DNA of 64,000 nucleotides from Ramlibacter lithotrophicus (GCF_012184415.1 NZ_VTOX01000003.1:248001-312000), one strand, 5' to 3'; positions 15,165 to 23,588 are shown, counted from the stretch's first letter. Numbers and translations are program-made. Notes: a model not told the origin generated them from the letters alone.

Positions 15165-17564
15165 TCAATTCCGCAACGGCTTCCCCGTCGACAGCATCGC
15201 CATGATCCGGTCCTGCGTCTTCGGATGCGTGACCAGTTCGCAGAACGCCTTGCGCTCCAGCGCCATCAGGTACTCCTCCGTCACCAGCGTCCCGCCGTCG
15301 ACGTCGCCGCCCGTCAGCACGTTGGCGATCAGCGACGCGATGTGGAAATCGTGCTGGCTGATGAAGCCGCCGTCGCGCATGTTCACCAGCTGGCCCTGGA
15401 TCGTCGCCTTGCCATTGCGGCCCGCGACGGCGAACTGCCGTCTGTGCGGCGGCCGCCAGCCGGCGGTGAACATCGCCTTGGCTTCCTCGATCGCGACGTA
15501 CAGCAGTTCGTCCTTGTTCGGCACGATGACGTCGTCGTCCAGCAGGTAGCCGAGCTTGCGCGATTCCAGCGCGCTGGTGCCGACCTTTGCCATTGCCGCG
15601 GCGGTGAAGCCTTCGGTGAGGAACGGCAGCAGGTCCTTGTGCGTGGTGCGGGCCTGCTGTTCGGCGGCGCGGCGGGCGATGTAGGTCAGGCCGCCGGCGC
15701 CGGGCACCAAGCCGACGCCGACTTCGACCAGGCCGATGTAGCTTTCCATCGCGGCGACGCGCTTCGACGCGTGCACCGCGATCTCGCAGCCGCCGCCCAG
15801 GGCCATGCCGCGGATCGCGGCGATCACCGGCACGTTGGCATAACGCATGCGCAACATCGTCTGCTGCAGGAACTGCTCGGCATCGTCGATGGCGCTCACG
15901 CCCACCGCGATGAAGGCCGGCATCAGCGCCTGCAGGTCGGCGCCGACGCTGAACGGATCGTCCCCCGACCAGATCACCAGCCCCTGGTACTTCTGCTCGG
16001 CCAATTCGATGCCCTGCTGCAGGCCCTCGGCGACTTCGGGGCTGATCGCATGCATCTTGCTCTTGATGCTGGCGATCAGCACCTCGTCGTCCAGCGTCCA
16101 CAGGCGGATGCCGTCGTCCTCGTGGACCGTCGTGCCGGCGGTCTTGAAGCTCGCGGCCTTCGTTCCCGAAACGTTCTCGGGAAACAGCTGCCGGGCATGC
16201 ACCGGCAGCAACCGGCGCGGCTCGAACTTGCCCGTCGTCGGATTGAACGAACCCTCCGGCGTGTGCACGCCGCCCGCCTCGGCCACCGGGCCCTTGAACA
16301 CCCACTCGGGCAGCGGCGCGTTCGACAGCGCCTTGCCGGCGGCTATGTCTTCCTGGATCCACTGCGCGACCTGCAGCCAGCCGGCCTCCTGCCAGGCTTC
16401 GAACGGACCCTGCTTCATGCCGAAGCCCCAGCGCAGCGCGAAGTCGACGTCGCGCGCCGTTTCGGCGATGGTCGAAAGATGCACGGCGGCGTAGTGGAAG
16501 CTGTTGCGCAGAATCGCCCACAGGAACTGGCCTTGCGCCCCTTTCGACTCGCGCAGCAGCTTCAGCCGCTCCGCGGGCGGACGCTGCAGCATTCGCGCAT
16601 AGACCTCGTCGCCCTTCTCGCCGGCCGGCACGTAGTCGCCCGACTCGAGTTCGAACCGGTACACCTCGCGCCCGACCTTCCTGTAGAAGCCGGCCTTGGT
16701 CTTCTGGCCCAGATTGCCCTTCTCCAGCAGCACCTTCAGCACTTCGGGGGTGGCGAAACTCGGGTAGAACGGATCGGTTTCGGCCGAGAGCGTGTCCTGC
16801 AGCGTCTTGATCACGTGGGCCATGGTGTCCAGGCCCACGATGTCCGCCGTGCGGAAGGTGCCGGAGCTCGCGCGCCCCATCTTCTTGCCCGTCAGGTCGT
16901 CGACGACGTCGTAGGTGAGCCCGAACTTCTCCACCTCGCGCATGGTCGACAACATGCCGGCAATGCCGACCCGGTTGGCGATGAAGTTGGGCGTGTCCTT
17001 GGCGCGGACGACGCCCTTGCCCAGCGCGCTGGTGACGAAGGACTCGAGGTCGTCCAGGATGCGGGCGTCGGTCGACGGCGTGCCGATCAGCTCCACCAGG
17101 TACATGTACCGCGGCGGATTGAAGAAGTGGATGCCGCAGAAGCGCGGCTTGAGCGCCTCGGGCAAGGCCTCGCTCAGCTTCGTGATCGACAGGCCGGAGG
17201 TATTGGACGCGAGGATCGCGTGCGGCGCCACGAAGGGCGCGATCTTCTTGTAGAGATCCAGCTTCCAGTCCATGCGCTCGGCGATGGCCTCGATGACGAG
17301 GTCGCACTCGCGCAGCTGCTCCAGGTGCTCGTCGTAGTTCGCCTGGCCGATCAGCACGGCGTCGTCCGCGACGCCCAGCGGCGAAGGCTTGAGCTTCTTC
17401 AGGCCATCGACGGCCTTGGAAACCACTCCGTTCTTCGGCCCTTCCTTGGCCGCCAGGTCGAACAGCAGCACCGGCACCTTCACGTTCACGAGATGGGCGG
17501 CGATCTGCGCGCCCATGACGCCGGCGCCGAGCACGGCGACCTTCCTCACCGGGAATCGGTTCAT
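15165..17564 (-). CDS. 3-hydroxyacyl-CoA dehydrogenase/enoyl-CoA hydratase (FadN-type domain order)
   Basis: A 799-residue bifunctional beta-oxidation enzyme. The NAD-binding 3-hydroxyacyl-CoA dehydrogenase part comes first ('KVAVLGAGVMGAQIAAHLVN', then 'HFFNPPRYMYLVELI'), followed by the dehydrogenase C-domains and a crotonase domain near the C-terminus ('WSGDDPFSVGADLQALMP', 'IRGMALGGGCEIAVHA'). This order is that of FadN rather than FadB/FadJ, where the hydratase is first. ATG 17564 is chosen because AAAGGGGAC precedes it and the Rossmann fold begins at once; the frame is open 18 codons further. It lies 66 bp behind the acyl-CoA dehydrogenase gene. Confidence 0.92.
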   Translation of the reverse strand: MNRFPVRKVAVLGAGVMGAQIAAHLVNVKVPVLLFDLAAKEGPKNGVVSKAVDGLKKLKPSPLGVADDAVLIGQANYDEHLEQLRECDLVIEAIAERMDWKLDLYKKIAPFVAPHAILASNTSGLSITKLSEALPEALKPRFCGIHFFNPPRYMYLVELIGTPSTDARILDDLESFVTSALGKGVVRAKDTPNFIANRVGIAGMLSTMREVEKFGLTYDVVDDLTGKKMGRASSGTFRTADIVGLDTMAHVIKTLQDTLSAETDPFYPSFATPEVLKVLLEKGNLGQKTKAGFYRKVGREVYRFELESGDYVPAGEKGDEVYARMLQRPPAERLKLLRESKGAQGQFLWAILRNSFHYAAVHLSTIAETARDVDFALRWGFGMKQGPFEAWQEAGWLQVAQWIQEDIAAGKALSNAPLPEWVFKGPVAEAGGVHTPEGSFNPTTGKFEPRRLLPVHARQLFPENVSGTKAASFKTAGTTVHEDDGIRLWTLDDEVLIASIKSKMHAISPEVAEGLQQGIELAEQKYQGLVIWSGDDPFSVGADLQALMPAFIAVGVSAIDDAEQFLQQTMLRMRYANVPVIAAIRGMALGGGCEIAVHASKRVAAMESYIGLVEVGVGLVPGAGGLTYIARRAAEQQARTTHKDLLPFLTEGFTAAAMAKVGTSALESRKLGYLLDDDVIVPNKDELLYVAIEEAKAMFTAGWRPPHRRQFAVAGRNGKATIQGQLVNMRDGGFISQHDFHIASLIANVLTGGDVDGGTLVTEEYLMALERKAFCELVTHPKTQDRIMAMLSTGKPLRN

Positions 17565-17630
17565 CGCTGTCCCCTTTGCGCCGGCCGTGGCCGGGCGCGC
17601 TTCAAGTTCCTGGTACATGCCAATTCCTCG

Positions 17631-19427
17631 TCAGGCCAGCGCGAGGTCGGTATCCATCAGCGGCTTGGCGCCGGCGCGCGCCGTGCGCATCAGCATCGCC
17701 GTCTCCGGGAACAGCTTGGCGAAGTAGAAGCGCGCCGTCTGCAGCTTGGCCTGGTAGAACGGGTCGGTGTTGCCGGCAGCGATCTCGCGCAGCGCCACCT
17801 GCGCCATGCGCGCCCAGAAGTACCCGTGCACCAGGTGCCCGGCGACGCGCAGGTAGTCCACCGCCGCCGCGCCGACTTCGTCCGGGTTCTGGAAGCCGCG
17901 GAACCCGATCTCGGTGGTGAACTTGGTCATCTGCTCGCCGAGATAGGCGACCGGGTTGACGAACTCCGCCATGTCCTCGTTGACGCCTTCTTCCTGCACC
18001 AGCTGCGCGACGAGCTTGCCGAACTTCTTCAGCGTGGCGCCGTTGTTGCCCAGGATCTTGCGGCCCAGCAGGTCCAGCGACTGGATCGTATTGGTGCCTT
18101 CGTAGATCATGTTGATGCGGTTGTCGCGCGCGAACTGCTCCATGCCCCACTCGTGGATGTAGCCATGGCCGCCGAACACCTGCAGGCAGGCGTTGGTCGC
18201 GATGTGGCCGTTGTCGGTCGTGAACGCCTTCACGATCGGCGTCAGCAGCGACAGCAGTTCGTCGCTGTCCTTGCGCACCTTCTCGTCGGGGTGGAAGTGC
18301 GACTTGTCCAGCAGCACCGAGCAGAACACCAGCAGCGCCCGGCCGCCTTCGGCGTACGCCTTGGCCGTGAGCAGCATCTTGCGCACGTCGGGGTGCACGA
18401 TGATCGGGTCGGCCGGCTTGTCCTTGGCCTTGGTGCCGGAGAGCGAGCGCATCTGCAGGCGCTCCTTGGCGTAGGCCAGCGCGTTCTGGTACGCCACTTC
18501 GGTCAGGCCCAGCGACTGGTTGCCCACGCCCAGGCGCGCCGCGTTCATCATCACGAACATCGCCTGCATGCCCTTGTTCGGCTGGCCCACCATCCAGCCG
18601 GCCGCGCCGTCCAGGTTGATCTGCGCCGTCGCGTTGCCGTGGATGCCCATCTTGTGCTCCAGGCCGCCGCAGAACACCGGGTTGCGCTCGCCGAGCGTGC
18701 CATCGGCCTTCACCAGGAACTTCGGCACGATGAACAGGCTGATTCCCTTGATGCCGGGGGGCGCGTCGGGCAGGCGCGCCAGCACCAGGTGCACGATGTT
18801 CTCGGCCATGTCGTGCTCGCCGGCGCTGATGAAGATCTTGTTGCCGGTGATCCGGTAGCTGCCGTCGGCCTGCGGTTCCGCCTTGGTACGCATCAGGCCG
18901 AGGTCGGTGCCGCAGTGCGCTTCGGTCAGACACATGGTGCCGGTCCACTCGCCGCTGGTCATCTTCGGCAGCCAGGTCTTCTGCTGCTCCGGCGTGCCGT
19001 GCGTCGCCAGCGCCGCGTACGCGCCGTGCGTCAGGCCGGGGTACATGGTCCACGCCTGGTTGGCGCTGTTCATCATTTCGTAGAAGCACTGGTTCACCAC
19101 CAGCGGGAGGCCCTGGCCGCCGAACTCCGGGTCGCAGGACAGCGCGGGCCAGCCCGCTTCGACGAACTTCGCGTAAGCCTCCTTGAATCCGGCGGGCGTG
19201 GTCACCTCGTGCGTCGCCGGGTCCAGCTTGCAGCCTTCGACGTCGCCCGCCGCGTTCAGCGGGAAGGTCACTTCCGCGGCGAACTTGCCGGCTTCCTCGA
19301 GGATCGCGTTGATGGTGTCGGCGTCGGCCTCCGCGTATCGCGGAATCGCCTTGAATTCGTCGGTGACCTTGAACACTTCGTGCATGACGAATTGCATGTC
19401 GCGCAAGGGCGGCGTATAGGTGGGCAT
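17631..19427 (-). CDS. acyl-CoA dehydrogenase with C-terminal extension (FadE-like)
   Basis: A 598-residue FAD enzyme catalysing the first step of beta-oxidation. Seen: 'MCLTEAHCGTDLGLMRTKAE' for FAD/substrate binding, 'NGHIATNACLQVFGGHGYIH', and 'YEGTNTIQSLDLLGRKIL', which holds the likely catalytic Glu. The last about 130 residues ('NEDMAEFVNPVAYLGEQM' onward) form the C-terminal extension found in the 590-600 residue class. It begins 10 bp after the TetR stop codon and is followed by the FadN-type gene and the thiolase, the classic dehydrogenase/hydratase/thiolase set. Confidence 0.93.
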   Translation of the reverse strand: MPTYTPPLRDMQFVMHEVFKVTDEFKAIPRYAEADADTINAILEEAGKFAAEVTFPLNAAGDVEGCKLDPATHEVTTPAGFKEAYAKFVEAGWPALSCDPEFGGQGLPLVVNQCFYEMMNSANQAWTMYPGLTHGAYAALATHGTPEQQKTWLPKMTSGEWTGTMCLTEAHCGTDLGLMRTKAEPQADGSYRITGNKIFISAGEHDMAENIVHLVLARLPDAPPGIKGISLFIVPKFLVKADGTLGERNPVFCGGLEHKMGIHGNATAQINLDGAAGWMVGQPNKGMQAMFVMMNAARLGVGNQSLGLTEVAYQNALAYAKERLQMRSLSGTKAKDKPADPIIVHPDVRKMLLTAKAYAEGGRALLVFCSVLLDKSHFHPDEKVRKDSDELLSLLTPIVKAFTTDNGHIATNACLQVFGGHGYIHEWGMEQFARDNRINMIYEGTNTIQSLDLLGRKILGNNGATLKKFGKLVAQLVQEEGVNEDMAEFVNPVAYLGEQMTKFTTEIGFRGFQNPDEVGAAAVDYLRVAGHLVHGYFWARMAQVALREIAAGNTDPFYQAKLQTARFYFAKLFPETAMLMRTARAGAKPLMDTDLALA

Positions 19428-19437
19428 GTGGGGCTCC

Positions 19438-20133
19438 TTAGGCCTTGGGTGATCTGGTGGATGGCGTGGATCTGTCCGCCGGCGCGCCGCGCGCGCCGTA
19501 CAGCTTCAGCAGGTTCTCGAAGGCGGCCGTCGCCCGGTCGATGGAGCCGGGGTTGTGCAGCAGCCGCGCCTCGTAATGCAGGGCGAGGATCAGCCCGTGG
19601 ATCTCGAAGGCCAGTTGCTGGTCGTCGATGTTGGAGCGCAGGTGCCCTTCTTCGCGCGCCTGGCCGATGGCCCGCTGCAGGGCGGCCAGCCAGGACTTGA
19701 CCGAGTGCACCAGCGCGTCGCGCACCGGGCCGGCGCGGTCGTCGAATTCGACGGCCCCGCTGATGTAGAGGCAGCCGGAGTCGATCTCGACGGAGGTGCG
19801 GTTCATCCAGTGCCGAAACAGCGCCCGCAGGCGCGGCAGGCCGCGCGGCTCCTGCATCGAGGGGTAGAACACCTCCTCCTCGAAGCGCGTGTGGTACTCG
19901 TGGATCACGGAGATCTGCAGTTCCTCGCGCGAGCCGAAGTGGGCGAACACGCCCGACTTGCTCATGCCGGTCGCTTCCGCCAGCGCGCCGATCGACAGCC
20001 CTTCCAGGCCGATCTGCGTCGCCAGCGCCAGCGCGGCGTCGACGATGGCGGCCTTGGTCTGCTGCCCCTTGTGCAAGGCGCGGCCGCGCCGCGGCGGGCG
20101 CGGCGCAGGAACTGGCGTGTCGGGCGCGGACAT
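19438..20133 (-). CDS. TetR/AcrR regulator heading the acyl-CoA operon
   Basis: A 231-residue TetR-family protein. Helix-turn-helix at about 25-72 ('DAALALATQIGLEGLSIGAL', 'ATGMSKSGVFAHFGSREELQ'). The C-domain has the 'DSGCLYISGAVEFDDRAGPV' stretch of the TetR_C group common in Burkholderiales. It is the first gene of the operon and starts 10 bp before the acyl-CoA dehydrogenase gene. A palindrome AACGA-ACGG-TCGTT lies 15 bp upstream of its ATG, so it probably represses its own operon and is relieved by an acyl-CoA; the ligand is inferred. ATG 20133 is chosen at the start of the Pro/Arg-rich leader 'MSAPDTPVPAPRPP'; the frame is open further upstream across the operator. Confidence 0.88.
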   Translation of the reverse strand: MSAPDTPVPAPRPPRRGRALHKGQQTKAAIVDAALALATQIGLEGLSIGALAEATGMSKSGVFAHFGSREELQISVIHEYHTRFEEEVFYPSMQEPRGLPRLRALFRHWMNRTSVEIDSGCLYISGAVEFDDRAGPVRDALVHSVKSWLAALQRAIGQAREEGHLRSNIDDQQLAFEIHGLILALHYEARLLHNPGSIDRATAAFENLLKLYGARGAPADRSTPSTRSPKA

Positions 20134-20147
20134 GGCAGGACAAATAA

Positions 20148-20161
20148 AACGAACGGTCGTT
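20148..20161. promoter_or_regulatory. probable TetR operator upstream of the acyl-CoA operon
   Basis: AACGA, four bases, TCGTT: a compact inverted repeat ending 15 bp before the regulator's ATG, of the form often bound by TetR-family regulators of acyl-CoA metabolism. Binding is inferred. Confidence 0.5.
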
Positions 20162-20266
20162 CTATTTTGCCTGAATCCCGTCGCCGTCCAACAACTTTCA
20201 CCAGACAGGGACTTTTCCGACTCGCCAGGACGCCGGTGTTCCACCGCCTGCCGTCGCTAATGGCGG

Positions 20267-20488
20267 TCAGGCTGCGCCGTGGTCGTCCGGACTTCGCTCC
20301 CCATCGTCCGGGGCGCGGCCCGGGATCGGGAACCGGCGTGGCAGTTGCAACGTCTGCTTCGAGGGGCTGTCCGGGGGCAAGAACTCCTCGGCCGTGCTGA
20401 GCGCAGCGGCACTTTCCCGGCGCACGGCAAGGATCAGGTCCTCGATCGAGGCGACCGGCCGCTGCGGACGGCGTGATTTCGGGCTCAC
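20267..20488 (-). CDS. small hypothetical protein coupled to the sensor kinase gene
   Basis: A 73-codon frame beginning with GTG that overlaps the kinase stop codon as GTGA, the same coupling used by several gene pairs in this window. Protein: basic start (MSPKSRRPQRPV), a short amphipathic helix 'SIEDLILAVRRESAAAL', then a Pro-rich and acidic end. No domain is recognised and no membrane segment is seen. It is too short to trust on composition alone. It could be a regulator of the kinase or a chance frame after the true end of the operon. Confidence 0.4.
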   Translation of the reverse strand: MSPKSRRPQRPVASIEDLILAVRRESAAALSTAEEFLPPDSPSKQTLQLPRRFPIPGRAPDDGERSPDDHGAA

Positions 20489-21681
20489 GGCCAATCCCGA
20501 GCCACGGCCTGAAACCGTCGCGTGTCGGCTGCCGCTCCGGGCCGGCCCGGAGAACCCGCGCCGCCGCCCGCCCCGGCAGGGTGGGCGTCCGACAGGGCCC
20601 GCGGAAGGCTCACCACGAACCGGGCCCCGCGGCCGATGCCTGCACTGAAGGCGCGAACCTGGCCACCGTGCATCTGGGCCAGCTCGCGCGTCAAGGTCAG
20701 CCCCAGTCCGACGCCGCGCCTTTCGCATCTGGCAGCAGGAATCTGGACAGATGGATCGAAGATGCGCTCCAGCTGAGAGGGCGGGATGCCGATACCATGG
20801 TCCTGCACGGCAATGAGCACCTGGTGCTTCTCGCCGCAAACGGTCACCTCGATCGCGCAGCCCTTGGGCGAAAACCTGGACGCATTCCGGACCAGATTCA
20901 CGACGATCTGGTGCAGGCGCAGCGGGTCCGCGTACACAAACCCAGCCGGCGCCGGCTGCAGCAGCACGACCCGCTGCTGCCTGCCGGCCGTGGCGCAACG
21001 CGCCTCCGTGACCGCGTCCTGCACAAGGAGAAACACGTCCACCATCTGCCGCTGCAGGGACAGCTTGCCGGTGTCCAGTCGCGAAACGTCCAGGAGATCG
21101 CCCACCAGGCGCGACATGCGTTCGGTCTGCCGCTCGACCATGTCCAGCGTGCCTTGCACCGCCATGGGGTCGAGCGTGCCGGTCCTCAGGATCTTGCCAC
21201 CCATGGCAATGGTCGCCAGGGGCTTGCGCAGTTCGTGGCCGAGCAGCGCCATGAAATCCGACTTGCGCCGGTCCGCCTCCCGCAGTTCGTCCACGATCGT
21301 GATGGTTTCCAGCTTGTCGCGCCGCAGCCACTCCGCCAGCGACACGATGGTTACCGATGCCGCGAGGTAGCCCATCAACGCGAGCGCGTTATGCAAGTTG
21401 TCAAGATCCGCCGGGTGGCGCGGCTCGAAGACTTCGCCCCACGCCAGGCACACCAGCGCGATCAGCGCTCCGGCGCGCCAGCCGACCAGCCAGGTGCCGA
21501 CCGCGACGGCGCCGTAAGCCGGCAGGTACTGATGCTTGTCCGTAAGGAACGGGTCGATGGCAAAGCGAAGGAGGAATGCCGCCGCCGTCACCATGGCAAC
21601 GACCGCCAACGCGGCGCCCGCCTGCGACGCCTTCTTGCTGAAGACGAGGTCCGCTGCGAGTTCCCTGCACGCTGTTCGCAT
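20485..21681 (-). CDS. membrane sensor histidine kinase (DUF4118-type sensor)
   Basis: A 398-residue kinase. Residues about 18-115 hold several hydrophobic segments in the DUF4118/KdpD-like arrangement, with little periplasmic sequence. A short coiled linker follows, then the H-box 'LGHELRKPLATI' (His149) and the ATPase domain: N-box 'IVVNLVRNASRFSP', G1 'VQDHGIGIPPSQ', F-box 'IFDPSVQI' and G2 'GVGLGLTLTRELAQ'. No response regulator gene is adjacent, so the partner is elsewhere or the kinase works with the chemosensory cluster upstream. ATG 21681 has AAAGG before it. The Ala/Gly-rich C-terminus runs into the small GTG frame. Confidence 0.88.
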   Translation of the reverse strand: MRTACRELAADLVFSKKASQAGAALAVVAMVTAAAFLLRFAIDPFLTDKHQYLPAYGAVAVGTWLVGWRAGALIALVCLAWGEVFEPRHPADLDNLHNALALMGYLAASVTIVSLAEWLRRDKLETITIVDELREADRRKSDFMALLGHELRKPLATIAMGGKILRTGTLDPMAVQGTLDMVERQTERMSRLVGDLLDVSRLDTGKLSLQRQMVDVFLLVQDAVTEARCATAGRQQRVVLLQPAPAGFVYADPLRLHQIVVNLVRNASRFSPKGCAIEVTVCGEKHQVLIAVQDHGIGIPPSQLERIFDPSVQIPAARCERRGVGLGLTLTRELAQMHGGQVRAFSAGIGRGARFVVSLPRALSDAHPAGAGGGAGSPGRPGAAADTRRFQAVARDWP

Positions 21682-21700
21682 CGTCGCCTTTCGGCCGGTG

Positions 21701-21719
21701 CCAGAGCACAAGTCTCTGG
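21701..21719. promoter_or_regulatory. inverted repeat upstream of the kinase gene
   Basis: CCAGAG, seven bases, CTCTGG; lies 20-38 bp upstream of the kinase ATG, in the leader or promoter. It could be an operator or an mRNA hairpin; no factor is known. Confidence 0.35.
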
Positions 21720-21873
21720 ATTTACTGGGGACAACGCTGGGGATACGGAGTGGATAAAAGGCCGCCTCCGCATCAGGACTGCAGATATAGCGCCGATCGC
21801 ACGGCGAAGACCGTGAATTTGTTGGAAAAACGCAGACATTCGCGTGTCGAAACGCATAAGGTGTTTCCAGACG

Positions 21874-21891
21874 ATTCAGTTCGTACTGAAT
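21874..21891. terminator. perfect 7-bp inverted repeat after the chemosensory operon
   Basis: ATTCAGT, loop TCGT, ACTGAAT, 25 bp beyond the stop codon of the cyclic-nucleotide-binding gene on the minus strand. Modest stem without a T-run; it may end the operon or be a binding site for regulation of the downstream kinase gene. The rest of the 234-bp gap (21682-21915) shows no gene. Confidence 0.35.
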
Positions 21892-21915
21892 GGGGATGCA
21901 AATGTCGGCCGGGCG

Positions 21916-22536
21916 TCAGTCGGGCCGCGTGCGCTCCGCGCTCTCCATCCCCCCGCTGGAAACGCCCAGGCGCTGCTCCAGCTTCATGAGCACGCTGAGC
22001 CGGGCGCGGGTCTGCTCGTCGAACCTCGACTCGGCCCGCCACTCCGCCCGCAGCGTGTGATTGATCTCGTTGAGCGCCTCGATCTTGTTGTTGGCCGAGC
22101 GCAGGCGCCGCGTTACGTGTGCCAGCACGGCGCGCAGCAGGGCGCAGCCGAGGTCCGGCTTGTCGCGCACGATCTGCGCCAGCGCCTGGTCGTCCAGCGT
22201 TGCGAGGCAGGTGTCCGACGTCGCCCGCACCAGCACCGACCGCGTGATGCTGTCCAGCGTGCCGAGCTCGCCGAACAGGCTTCCCGCGGCGAGTGTGCGC
22301 AGCACGACGGCCTCCTTGCCGCCGACCAGCTGCCCTTCGACGACCGCGTCGCCATCGAGCAGCAACACGAGGAACTGGTGGCTGGGTCCCCCGGCGCGAA
22401 ACAGGACCGCGTCCGGCCGCGCCAGCGTGAGGCGCATCCACGGCACGACGCTGATGGCGTCGGCCAGGCTCAGGTCGGGCAGCGCCAGCTCGGAAGTCAG
22501 CAGCCGCGCGCCGTCTTCGTAGGTGAACCGGTGCAT
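21916..22536 (-). CDS. cyclic nucleotide-binding domain protein without DNA-binding domain
   Basis: A 206-residue protein. Residues about 15-125 match the cNMP-binding fold ('VLFRAGGPSHQFLVLLLDGD', 'LAAGSLFGELGTLDSITRSV', where the GELG stretch is the phosphate-binding cassette). The rest is helical and probably coiled ('RRLRSANNKIEALNEINHTL') and contains no winged helix, unlike Crp/Fnr regulators. It is the last gene of the chemosensory operon, 48 bp behind a CheW gene. Pil-Chp systems are linked to cAMP signalling in pseudomonads, so a cAMP or c-di-GMP readout for the pathway is plausible, but this is inference. Confidence 0.8.
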   Translation of the reverse strand: MHRFTYEDGARLLTSELALPDLSLADAISVVPWMRLTLARPDAVLFRAGGPSHQFLVLLLDGDAVVEGQLVGGKEAVVLRTLAAGSLFGELGTLDSITRSVLVRATSDTCLATLDDQALAQIVRDKPDLGCALLRAVLAHVTRRLRSANNKIEALNEINHTLRAEWRAESRFDEQTRARLSVLMKLEQRLGVSSGGMESAERTRPD

Positions 22537-22584
22537 GGCGTCGCTACCGCTGCGCGCGGTCGGCCGCGCCGGCCGGGGCCGGCC

Positions 22585-23103
22585 TCATCGCCGCAACTCC
22601 GCGAACAGGCGGGCGGTATCCACCACCGGCACGGCCCGCCCCCCGTGCTCGAAGCAGGCGATCGCGATCCACGGCCAGAGGTCGCTGTCGGACGGCAGGT
22701 CGCAGGCCTGGCCGTCGCTCACTTCGATCATCTGCACCAGGGAACGTGCGCACACGGCACCGTACTCCAGCGGCGCGCCCGGGGCCGCCTGCCACGCCAG
22801 CACGAGCGCGTGCCCCAGCGGCGCCGGCTCGCTCGGCGGACAGGCTTGCAGCAGCGTGTTCAGGTCCAGCAGCGGCACGTGGCCGTCCTGCCAGGGGATG
22901 AGGCCGACGCAGTAATACGGCGCGCCGGGCACGGGCGTGACCGGCGGCTCCTCGAGCAGCGCCATGGTGGTGTGCGGCGCGAAGGCGACGAAGCCGCCGC
23001 GCCGGTACTCGAGGAGCCGGGCCGGCGCTGTGAACGGCGCCGAGCCGTCGGCCGCGTCCGGCGGCGCATCGTCCATGGTCGCCAGCAGATCGCTCTCGGT
23101 CAT
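22585..23103 (-). CDS. CheW-domain adaptor protein
   Basis: A 172-residue CheW-like scaffold, which would link a chemoreceptor to the CheA kinase. Seen: 'LLEYRRGGFVAFAPHTTMAL', 'YYCVGLIPWQDGHVPLLDLN', the most conserved CheW stretch (G-x-x-x-x-x-G-x-x-P-x-x-D-L), and 'RAVPVVDTARLFAELRR'. ATG 23103 overlaps the stop of the preceding gene by 4 bp. The insertion of Pro/Ala-rich sequence and the divergent core explain why it would score weakly against CheW. In a Pil-Chp operon it corresponds to ChpC. Confidence 0.8.
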   Translation of the reverse strand: MTESDLLATMDDAPPDAADGSAPFTAPARLLEYRRGGFVAFAPHTTMALLEEPPVTPVPGAPYYCVGLIPWQDGHVPLLDLNTLLQACPPSEPAPLGHALVLAWQAAPGAPLEYGAVCARSLVQMIEVSDGQACDLPSDSDLWPWIAIACFEHGGRAVPVVDTARLFAELRR

Positions 23104-23588
23104 GTCAGGTCTCCGGCGCCGGCCGCGTACGCGAGCACGCGCGGCGCGGTGGCGCACAACAGCAGCTCTTCGCCGAGCTGCACGTAGCCGTCGATGGGAC
23201 TGCCCGCGCCACGCATGGCGGGTGGCAGCGGCCGCGCCTCGACCGCCGCGTCGATCAGCACCCGCACTTCGTCCCAGGCGAACGACGCCTCGCCTCCGTG
23301 CAGCCGCGCCAGCACGAAGCGGCCGGCCGGAAAGCGCTCCAGCGGCCGCAGCTGCTCCGACAGCGCGACGACGGCGCGCCGCTCGCCTCGCACTTCGAGC
23401 TCGAAGATGCCGGCTTGCGCCACGCCAAGCGGCGCCTCCCCAATGTGTTCCGCGGCGGCCACGTCCGCGTGCGGCAGCAGCAGCCGCAAGGTGCCGGCGC
23501 GCAGCACGACGAAGTTCCCGCGGCCTGCGCTGCCCTGCGCTGGCGGCGGGACGGTGCCGGACACTGCTGTCATGGGCCCGGCCTTCAC
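23100..23588 (-). CDS. divergent CheW-like protein of the chemosensory operon
   Basis: A 162-residue protein with a CheW-like beginning ('FVVLRAGTLRLLLPHADVAA', then 'AEHIGEAPLG') but without the usual GxxxxxGxxPxxDL core; instead it reads 'ELEVRGERRAVVALSEQLRP', keeping only the pattern of strands. Function is uncertain: a degenerate CheW or a coupling protein for the CheA gene in front of it. It begins with GTG at 23588 overlapping the CheA stop (GTGA), or with ATG at 23573. It overlaps the next CheW gene by 4 bp, so all are translated together. Confidence 0.65.
   Translation of the reverse strand: MKAGPMTAVSGTVPPPAQGSAGRGNFVVLRAGTLRLLLPHADVAAAEHIGEAPLGVAQAGIFELEVRGERRAVVALSEQLRPLERFPAGRFVLARLHGGEASFAWDEVRVLIDAAVEARPLPPAMRGAGSPIDGYVQLGEELLLCATAPRVLAYAAGAGDLT

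Noticed and set aside
14722..17307. A single frame joining DUF559 to the region of the FadN-type gene
   Set aside because: The upstream part is an out-of-frame shadow of the FadN-type gene; only the last 131 codons, starting at ATG 15117, match a family.
15090..19700. Plus-strand open frame of about 1500 codons opposite the acyl-CoA dehydrogenase and FadN-type genes
   Set aside because: Antisense of two clear enzymes; composition (His/Arg/Gln/Leu-rich) is typical of high-GC antisense shadows.
20234..20266. Terminator hairpin after the sensor kinase operon
   Set aside because: Short GGCGG/CCGCC pairing with a long loop and no T-run; too weak to list.
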